A DNA stretch of 10,962 nucleotides from Flavobacteriaceae bacterium (lineage in GTDB: Bacteria > Bacteroidota > Bacteroidia > Flavobacteriales > Flavobacteriaceae), in NCBI GenBank assembly GCA_018674025.1, contig JABHBC010000082.1, forward strand, positions 1 through 10,962, given 5' to 3'. Shown here piece after piece: positions 6,516-10,962 of this stretch. Positions within the stretch are counted from its first letter, which is position 1. Every line of letters starts with the position of its first letter. The notes beneath the pieces are model-generated. The model did no database searches. It had not been told where the DNA came from and worked only from the letters and a program-made list of their open reading frames with translations. The position numbers and the translations under genes were made by a program.

Positions 6516-7513
6516 TTCAACTTTTCGTTTAATTTTTTAAATGTGTTTTTAGGGCTCTTTTTTTCATAAAGAATAGCATGAACAGCTTCAATAATTGGAG
6601 TTTTTGCTTTTTTAATATTATCTCTATTTAATTGCATCGCTTTTTTTGCTGAGATGTATCCTTCTGCAATCATTTTCATTTCCATTTGAGCAGCCTTTAC
6701 AGTATAGCCTTTACCAATCATATTCCCAAACATTCTATTTCTTGAAAAAACAGAATAGCCAGTAACTAATAAATCACCTAAATATGCCGAATTGTTAATA
6801 TTCCTTTTTATTTTATGCTTTTTCTTAATAAACCTTTTTATCTCTCTTATTGCATTACTCATTAAAATACTCTGAAAATTATCTCCGTAACCAAGACCAT
6901 GAGCAACTCCTGCAGCAATAGCATAAATGTTTTTTAACATGCTGGAATATTCAATTCCAATTACATCATCACTTACTTTTGTTTTAATATATTTATTATT
7001 AAAATCTAAACAAATAGTCTTTGCTAAACTCTTTTTAGAGCAAGCAATAGTTAAGTAGGAAAGCCTCTCTAATGCGACTTCTTCTGCATGACAAGGACCA
7101 GCAATAACTAAGAAATTTTCATTGAGTATATTAAAATTATTAATCATGTGCTCTCCAACTAAAAGACCAGTTTCTGGAACAATACCTTTTATTCCAGAAA
7201 TTATTATTTTTTTAGAAATGTCAATTTTAATTTTTTTCAACTCAGAATTTATAAATTCAGAAGGAACAACAAGTATTATTATATCTGCAATTTTAACAAC
7301 TTCATTTATATCTGCGCTTAATTGTAAATTAGATTTATTAAATTCTACAGAGCTTAAGTAATTTGGATTATGTTTATTCTTTTGGATATAATCTAGGGTT
7401 TCTTCATTTCTTATATACCAACCAACAGAATTTAAATTATCAGACAGAATTTTGACAATTGCGGTAGCCCAACTACCACTTCCAATAACAGCATAATTTA
7501 ATTTGTTTTTCAT
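6512..7513 (-). CDS. gpsA: Glycerol-3-phosphate dehydrogenase [NAD(P)+]
   Basis: A cytosolic enzyme that reduces dihydroxyacetone phosphate to sn-glycerol 3-phosphate, the backbone of phospholipids. It has 333 residues, normal for GpsA. An N-terminal Rossmann fold carries GSGSWATA (11-18), followed by VVPSEF (82-87), SGIKG with the conserved lysine K109, and GPCHAEEVALERLSYLT (139-154). The canonical GPSFAxE of other phyla is replaced by this GPCHAEE form, which I recall as typical of Bacteroidota. The catalytic lysine is K194 in SSMLKNIYAIAAG, and the C-terminal domain holds GDLLVTGYSVFSRNR (246-260). It is the last gene of the minus-strand run, 15 bases after nadD with no promoter seen in the gap. 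Its stop shares the bases TTAA with the pheS stop. Confidence 0.96.
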   Translation of the reverse strand: MKNKLNYAVIGSGSWATAIVKILSDNLNSVGWYIRNEETLDYIQKNKHNPNYLSSVEFNKSNLQLSADINEVVKIADIIILVVPSEFINSELKKIKIDISKKIIISGIKGIVPETGLLVGEHMINNFNILNENFLVIAGPCHAEEVALERLSYLTIACSKKSLAKTICLDFNNKYIKTKVSDDVIGIEYSSMLKNIYAIAAGVAHGLGYGDNFQSILMSNAIREIKRFIKKKHKIKRNINNSAYLGDLLVTGYSVFSRNRMFGNMIGKGYTVKAAQMEMKMIAEGYISAKKAMQLNRDNIKKAKTPIIEAVHAILYEKKSPKNTFKKLNEKLN

Positions 7514-7528
7514 TTTATAAGCTATAAG

Positions 7529-8107
7529 TTAAATATTTATTTCAATATTATTATTTATTAAATAGGATAAAACTTTTGAGTCTATTTTTAAATCATCTGT
7601 TTTATCATCTAATATTTTTTTTCTGATATTTGAAGCTGAAACATTAATAATAGGCGCATTTAAATAGTGTATATTTTCATGTGTCAATTTAGACTTTTTC
7701 ATGTAATTATTTCTTGGGTAAACATATATTTTATGATTTTTTATAATATTACTGTACTGCTTCCAAGTTGTAAGTTTTATAATGTTGTCATCTCCAATTA
7801 TCAAGCTATAATTATTAGTATTAGTATCTTTTTTTAAATGATTTAAAGTATTTATTGAGAAATTTGGTTCAGGTAGACTTTTTTCAATATCACTTGGTAG
7901 AATATTTTTATATTTTTTACATACAATTTCCAGCATTTTATATCGGTGATTATAATCTATAAGTGGACTATTGACTTTATGAGGACTTTGCGGAGTAAGC
8001 ACAAGCCAAACTATATCTAAATCAGAATTATTCAAGACATAATTGGCTACTTTCATATGACCATCATGAACAGGATTAAACGCGCCAAAATATAGCCCTA
8101 TATTCAT
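7529..8107 (-). CDS. nadD: Nicotinate-nucleotide adenylyltransferase
   Basis: NadD joins nicotinate mononucleotide with ATP to give deamido-NAD, the step before NAD synthetase. The 192-residue length fits the family. The nucleotidyltransferase signature GAFNPVHDGH (8-17) supplies the HxGH motif. The family's second block is seen as IIGDDN (103-108) with TTWKQY next to it, and the ATP-binding C-terminal motif is NVSASNIRKK (155-164), equivalent to ISSTxIR. The protein is closer to NadD than to the CoaD family, which is shorter and lacks the FNPVHxGH spacing. The ATG directly abuts the gmk stop (TAGATG on the minus strand, no gap), so translation is likely coupled. The order yicC-gmk-nadD is, from memory, common in Bacteroidota. 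Confidence 0.95.
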   Translation of the reverse strand: MNIGLYFGAFNPVHDGHMKVANYVLNNSDLDIVWLVLTPQSPHKVNSPLIDYNHRYKMLEIVCKKYKNILPSDIEKSLPEPNFSINTLNHLKKDTNTNNYSLIIGDDNIIKLTTWKQYSNIIKNHKIYVYPRNNYMKKSKLTHENIHYLNAPIINVSASNIRKKILDDKTDDLKIDSKVLSYLINNNIEINI

Positions 8108-8683
8108 CTAATGGTTTTTTGAGAATTGATAAATTATATTTTTCACCTCTTTAATTGCCAGATCTAAGTTGTCATTAACAATTACAAAATCGTATTTATT
8201 AGAGTATTCAAGTTCTTTAATTGCTTTGTCAAGCCTAAACTCTATACTTTCTTGAGATTCAGTTTTTCTATCCATTAAACGTTTTTTCAATTCTATTAGA
8301 CTAGGAGGTCTAATAAAAATTGACACACTTGTTTTTGGAAATTGTGTTTTTAAATTTAACCCACCTACAACATCTATATCAAAAACAATACTTTTTCCTT
8401 CTGAATTTAATTTTTGAATTTCAGATTTTGCTGTTCCATAATACACATTTTTATAAACTTCTTCCCATTCTATAAAATCGTTATTTTGAATTTTTTCTTT
8501 AAAATCTGCAACAGAGATAAAGTGATAATCCTTACCATCAATTTCATTTTTTCTTTTAGTTCTAGTGGTTGATGAGATTGAGAACCCTAAATTCAAATCT
8601 TTAAATGACAATAATTCTTTTACTATTGTTGTTTTTCCAGAACCAGAGGGAGCAGCAATTATAATTAATTTTCCTTTTTTCAT
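8108..8683 (-). CDS. gmk: Guanylate kinase
   Basis: Guanylate kinase phosphorylates GMP to GDP with ATP and is essential for GTP and dGTP supply. The 191-residue length is typical. The P-loop is APSGSGKTT (11-19). The GMP-binding segment SSTTRTKRKNEIDGKDYHF (38-56) includes the family-typical SxTTRxxR-E-G-DYxF pattern, followed by FIEWEEVYKNVYYGT (70-84) and IVFDIDVVGGLNLK (99-112) with the Walker B-like aspartate. The arginine-rich lid region is RLMDRKTESQESIEFRL, and the nucleotide-base segment is YDFVIVND. The start overlaps the yicC stop by one base (TAATG) and the stop is flush with the nadD start, showing a tight operon. No sign of decay. Confidence 0.97.
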   Translation of the reverse strand: MKKGKLIIIAAPSGSGKTTIVKELLSFKDLNLGFSISSTTRTKRKNEIDGKDYHFISVADFKEKIQNNDFIEWEEVYKNVYYGTAKSEIQKLNSEGKSIVFDIDVVGGLNLKTQFPKTSVSIFIRPPSLIELKKRLMDRKTESQESIEFRLDKAIKELEYSNKYDFVIVNDNLDLAIKEVKNIIYQFSKNH

Positions 8684-9540
8684 TATAATACATTTAATAA
8701 TTGCTCTTTTATTTTTTCTAACTCATCTTTCATTTGAATTACAAGTTTTTGCATTTCTGAGTTGTTTGCCTTTGAACCTATGGTGTTTATTTCTCTACCA
8801 ATTTCTTGCCCAATAAAAGCTAATTTTTTACCGTTTGATGTACTGTTTTTAATCGACGATAAAAAGTATTCTAAATGATTTTTGAGTCTTACTTGCTCTT
8901 CGGTGATATCAATTTTTTCAATATAATATATTAACTCCTGCTCAAATCTATTATTATCGTGATCAATATTTAATTTTTCAATTTCTAAATTAATTTTAGA
9001 CCTAATATGATTAATTCTTTTTGGATCTATTTTGTTAATTGATGAAAGTAAATCTTCTATTTTATGGATTCTCATAATAAAATCTTTTTCTAAAGCGAGT
9101 CCTTCATCTTTTCTATATTTAATTAGAGATTCAATAGCATTTTCAATTTGCTTGTAAATTATGGGCCAATCAGAATTGTTTTCTTCAATTTCTTCCGAAA
9201 TAATTGCCTCTGGCATTTTTACTGCTATTTTTAATAACTCAACTGCTGATCCGTCGACAATATCCCTTAACTGATCAATATAAGTATTTATTAAAGGGGA
9301 ATTTAATAATGATTTTTTATTATTATTTGTTGAGTCCTTGTATAGCAAAAATTCGATTTTTCCTCTTTTTAGTTTGTCAGACAAATGTTTCCTTATAAGA
9401 AGTTCTTTGGATTTTACTGAATTTGTTATTCTGGTATTTAAATCTATATTTTTACTATTTAAAGACTTTATTTCAATTGTTAAATTTCCACTTTCCAACT
9501 GAACTAGAGACTTACCGTAGCCAGTCATTGATTGAATCAT
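8683..9540 (-). CDS. yicC: YicC-family endoribonuclease
   Basis: A YicC/YloC-family protein of 285 residues, full length. The N-terminal domain opens with the hallmark MIQSMTGYGKS and LTIEIKSLNSKNIDLN (about 19-35). The C-terminal DUF1732 domain (about 200-285) contains RFEQELIYYIEKIDITEEQVRLKNHL, with the conserved DI-EE-RL pattern, and GKKLAFIGQEIGREINTIGSK. E. coli YicC has been reported as an endoribonuclease affecting small-RNA turnover, and that role is carried over here only by family. It heads the tight yicC-gmk-nadD cluster. A likely promoter box lies 17 bases before its ATG, so this gene probably starts a transcript of its own, in addition to read-through from the transporter gene 33 bases upstream. 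Confidence 0.95.
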   Translation of the reverse strand: MIQSMTGYGKSLVQLESGNLTIEIKSLNSKNIDLNTRITNSVKSKELLIRKHLSDKLKRGKIEFLLYKDSTNNNKKSLLNSPLINTYIDQLRDIVDGSAVELLKIAVKMPEAIISEEIEENNSDWPIIYKQIENAIESLIKYRKDEGLALEKDFIMRIHKIEDLLSSINKIDPKRINHIRSKINLEIEKLNIDHDNNRFEQELIYYIEKIDITEEQVRLKNHLEYFLSSIKNSTSNGKKLAFIGQEIGREINTIGSKANNSEMQKLVIQMKDELEKIKEQLLNVL

Positions 9541-9557
9541 ATTATTTTAAGTTTTTA

Positions 9558-9565
9558 CAAAGATA
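9558..9565 (-). promoter_or_regulatory. yicC: Possible -7 element ahead of yicC
   Basis: On the minus strand TATCTTTG matches TAnnTTTG and ends 17 bases before the yicC ATG. It lies in the 33-base gap between the transporter gene and yicC, the only gap in this part of the run large enough for a promoter. No TTG sits at the right distance upstream, which weakens the call. Confidence 0.45.
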
Positions 9566-9573
9566 TATAAATC

Positions 9574-10464
9574 TCAATTAGCTTCTTTTTTTAGAGAAAC
9601 TAAATAAATCCCAGTGAAGACCAAGCAGACTGCTATAATATCTGTTAATTTTAAGTTGTCACTTCCTGTAGCAATTGCATATAGAATTCCAATTATTGGC
9701 TGAAGATAAATAAACATTCCAACGGTTGATGCTTTTAATGTTTTTAATGCATAAACATTAAGTAAATATACAGAAAATGTTGCCCCAGTTATTACAAAAC
9801 CAATTTTCAGGAATGTGATTTTGTCATATATCTGCCATGGGATCTCTAAAAACTGATGAATAGAAAATGGTGTATTTAGTATCAGCCCTAAAAGAAATAA
9901 CCACTTCATAATTGTTATTACAGAGTATTTTTTAGTCAAAGATCTCACAGCGACTAAGTATATAGCATAAGAAATACTATTTAATAATAGTAATAAATTT
10001 CCAGACCTTACATCTTCTGGATTAATGTTAGTTCTTGTATTAATAAGTATTATTGAAATGGCACCTATAAATCCGATTGCTACCCCAATCAGTCTAATCT
10101 TTATTACTTTTTCTTTTATCATGATAATAGAAATAACAAATACTATAATCGGAGAAATTGTTGAAATTATAGAGCTGTTAATTGGAGTCGAGAGCTCTAA
10201 TCCTTTGATGGCAGAAATCATATTGACTGACATTCCAAAAACACTGCAGAATAAAAATTTTGCCCAATCTTTTTTTTGAATTTTTTCTTTCTTACTAAAT
10301 ATTGAAATAACCCAAAATAAAGTGCATGCACCTAAAACTCTCGCAAATAACAAGCCAGGTGGAGTTACAAATACTGGCATTAAACTTTTAGTAATGGTGT
10401 GATTTAGTCCAAAAATTGATGTTGCTGTTAAAGCAGCAATAATTGCAAGTAGTCTATTGTTCAC
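9574..10464 (-). CDS. EamA-family (DMT superfamily) transporter
   Basis: A ten-helix inner-membrane permease of the drug/metabolite transporter superfamily, 296 residues, standard length. Two EamA repeats are visible, about 5-140 and 152-290. The first opens with AALTATSIFGLNHTITKSL, where FG-N is typical of the family, and includes TPINSSIISTISPIIVFVIS; the second includes ATFSVYLLNVYALKTLKASTVGMFIYLQPIIG. The second repeat's proline helix (LQPI) and final helix (VCLVFTGIYLVS) match EamA proteins. Substrates in this family range from amino acids to nucleotides and sugars, so none is assigned. The start is GTG at 10462-10464: it overlaps the end of the upstream gene by 11 bases, and the next in-frame ATG (Met29) would delete the first helix. 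The stop TGA is 33 bases from yicC. Confidence 0.88.
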   Translation of the reverse strand: MNNRLLAIIAALTATSIFGLNHTITKSLMPVFVTPPGLLFARVLGACTLFWVISIFSKKEKIQKKDWAKFLFCSVFGMSVNMISAIKGLELSTPINSSIISTISPIIVFVISIIMIKEKVIKIRLIGVAIGFIGAISIILINTRTNINPEDVRSGNLLLLLNSISYAIYLVAVRSLTKKYSVITIMKWLFLLGLILNTPFSIHQFLEIPWQIYDKITFLKIGFVITGATFSVYLLNVYALKTLKASTVGMFIYLQPIIGILYAIATGSDNLKLTDIIAVCLVFTGIYLVSLKKEAN

Positions 10465-10810
10465 TTAGATATTTTTTTAACTCCAAGACATTTTTTTTAC
10501 TATTCCCAATAAAAATTTTATTTCCAATAATTATAACAGGTCTCTTTAAAAACGTGTAATTATTTAAAATGAGATTTTTATATTCAAGCTCGGTTAAGGT
10601 CACATTTTTAAGTTTTTTTTCACTAAATAGTTTAGCTCTTTTATTGAAAATTAATTCATAATTTTTTGATAAGCTATAAATCATTTCTATCTCCTCTACC
10701 GATAAGGGCTTAGATTTTATTTCTCGAAACTCAAACGAACTATCTAATTTTATTTCTTTTATAATTTTTATGCAAGTATTGCAAGATTTCAGATAAAAAA
10801 CTACCTTCAT
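10454..10810 (-). CDS. ArsC/Spx-like thioredoxin-fold protein
   Basis: A small protein of 118 residues with the arsenate reductase (ArsC)/Spx family fold. It has an N-terminal beta strand leading into a redox-type motif C10-N-T-C13 (KSCNTCIK), a helical middle (LSVEEIEMIYSLSKNYELIFNKRAKLF), and the family's LKRPVIIIGNKIFIG segment (88-102), which carries the cis-proline. A CxxC at this position resembles Spx and the YffB/ArsC-like reductases more than classical ArsC, which has a single catalytic cysteine there. Neither arsenate reduction nor transcription control can be claimed, as no other arsenic gene is nearby. Its 3' end overlaps the transporter start by 11 bases, so the two are probably co-expressed. 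It is divergent from the trans-sulfuration gene. A poor -7 like box (TAATTTTA on the minus strand, 10830-10837) is present. Confidence 0.78.
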   Translation of the reverse strand: MKVVFYLKSCNTCIKIIKEIKLDSSFEFREIKSKPLSVEEIEMIYSLSKNYELIFNKRAKLFSEKKLKNVTLTELEYKNLILNNYTFLKRPVIIIGNKIFIGNSKKNVLELKKYLSEQ

Positions 10811-10814
10811 AGTG

Positions 10815-10853
10815 AACTAAATATTTATTTAAAATTAAAGGTATTATTTAGTT
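10815..10853. repeat. Inverted repeat in the divergent promoter region
   Basis: AACTAAATA (10815-10823) and TATTTAGTT (10845-10853) form a perfect 9-bp inverted repeat with 21 bases between the arms. Arm centres are 30 bp apart, about three helix turns. The right arm directly abuts the TTTG (-33) element of the plus-strand promoter, and the left arm starts five bases from the ArsC-like start codon. This suits an operator for the divergent pair, but AT-rich DNA makes chance plausible. Confidence 0.4.
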
Positions 10854-10883
10854 TTTGATACTACTAATTAAAATCTATTTTTG
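10854..10883 (+). promoter_or_regulatory. Bacteroidota-type promoter for the trans-sulfuration gene
   Basis: TTTG (10854-10857), then an 18-base spacer, then TATTTTTG (10876-10883). Both boxes and the spacing fit the Bacteroidota consensus. The -7 box ends 17 bases before ATG 10901, so the leader should be about 10 bases and leaves no room for a riboswitch. Confidence 0.65.
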
Positions 10884-10900
10884 TTATTTAAATCAAACTA

Positions 10901-10962
10901 ATGAAATTCAACACTAAAACTATCCATGGCGGACAGACGCACGACCCAGCTTATGGTGCAGT
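10901..10962 (+). CDS. PLP-dependent trans-sulfuration enzyme (3' end missing)
   Basis: Only the first 20 codons and two bases are in the window. They read MKFNTKTIHGGQTHDPAYGA, which matches the N terminus of the Cys/Met metabolism PLP-enzyme family (cystathionine gamma-synthase, cystathionine beta- or gamma-lyase, O-acyl-homoserine sulfhydrylase), where TxxIHGGQ-xDPxxGAV is the usual opening. Which member it is cannot be told from this part: cystathionine gamma-synthase/lyase is the likeliest by resemblance. The ATG is placed 17 bases after a good promoter. The last 42 bases are about 57% G+C, far above the rest of the window. Confidence 0.7.
   Translation, partial: MKFNTKTIHGGQTHDPAYGA

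Noticed and set aside
7514..7528. Small palindrome TTATA-AGC-TATAA between nadD and gpsA as terminator or operator
   Set aside because: The 5-bp arms contain only A and T and are expected by chance at this composition; the 15-base gap shows no promoter boxes either.
10454..10810. Arsenate reductase in an arsenic resistance cluster
   Set aside because: The CxxC motif is not the classical ArsC active site, and there is no arsR, arsB or acr3 gene in the window.
1..10962. Mobile element, CRISPR array, tRNA/rRNA, defence or toxin-antitoxin system
   Set aside because: Nearly all sequence is accounted for by core genes, the gaps are at most about 90 bases, and no transposase, repeat array or RNA gene signature was seen.

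Overview
This window looks like ordinary chromosome from an AT-rich member of the Bacteroidota, most likely a (marine-type) Flavobacteriia bacterium. The case rests on a BatB-BatC-BatD-BatE aerotolerance-type operon in its standard order, Bacteroidota-style versions of PheS and GpsA, very compact gene packing with overlapping starts and stops, and promoters that fit the Bacteroidota -7 consensus TAnnTTTG with a TTG about 18-20 bases upstream. The genus cannot be fixed from the sequence alone.

Layout. (1) Bases 1-4539, plus strand: the 3' part of the Bat operon. It holds a BatB-like VWA protein cut by the window edge, BatC (TPR plus a highly acidic tail), BatD, BatE (TPR, membrane, SH3), and a small NTF2-like protein whose start overlaps the batE stop. 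The chain is almost gapless. (2) Bases 4542-5027, minus: a CvpA-family membrane protein that converges on the Bat operon. (3) Bases 5028-6515, plus: a short divergent promoter region, a conserved 117-aa protein of unknown function, and pheS. (4) Bases 6512-10810, minus: a six-gene run read right to left, ArsC/Spx-like thioredoxin-fold protein, EamA-type transporter, yicC, gmk, nadD, gpsA. A likely internal promoter lies ahead of yicC. (5) Bases 10811-10962: a divergent promoter region and the first 20 codons of a PLP-dependent trans-sulfuration enzyme, cut by the right edge.

How the genes work together. The Bat proteins are thought to form an envelope complex: VWA proteins with MIDAS metal sites, TPR scaffolds and the large BatD membrane protein, linked to stress tolerance and often encoded with a MoxR ATPase (which would lie left of the window). 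The minus-strand run is housekeeping: GMP phosphorylation (Gmk), NAD synthesis (NadD), glycerol-3-phosphate supply for phospholipids (GpsA) and RNA turnover (YicC). PheS charges tRNA-Phe; its partner PheT is not in the window.

I see no mobile element, CRISPR array, tRNA, rRNA, toxin-antitoxin pair or defence island, and no evidence for a new multi-gene system. The points that merit a second look are smaller: promoters at a nearly fixed 17-18 bases from start codons, inverted repeats next to the -33 elements in both divergent intergenic regions, a poorly understood gene coupled to batE, and a sharp GC rise at the right edge.
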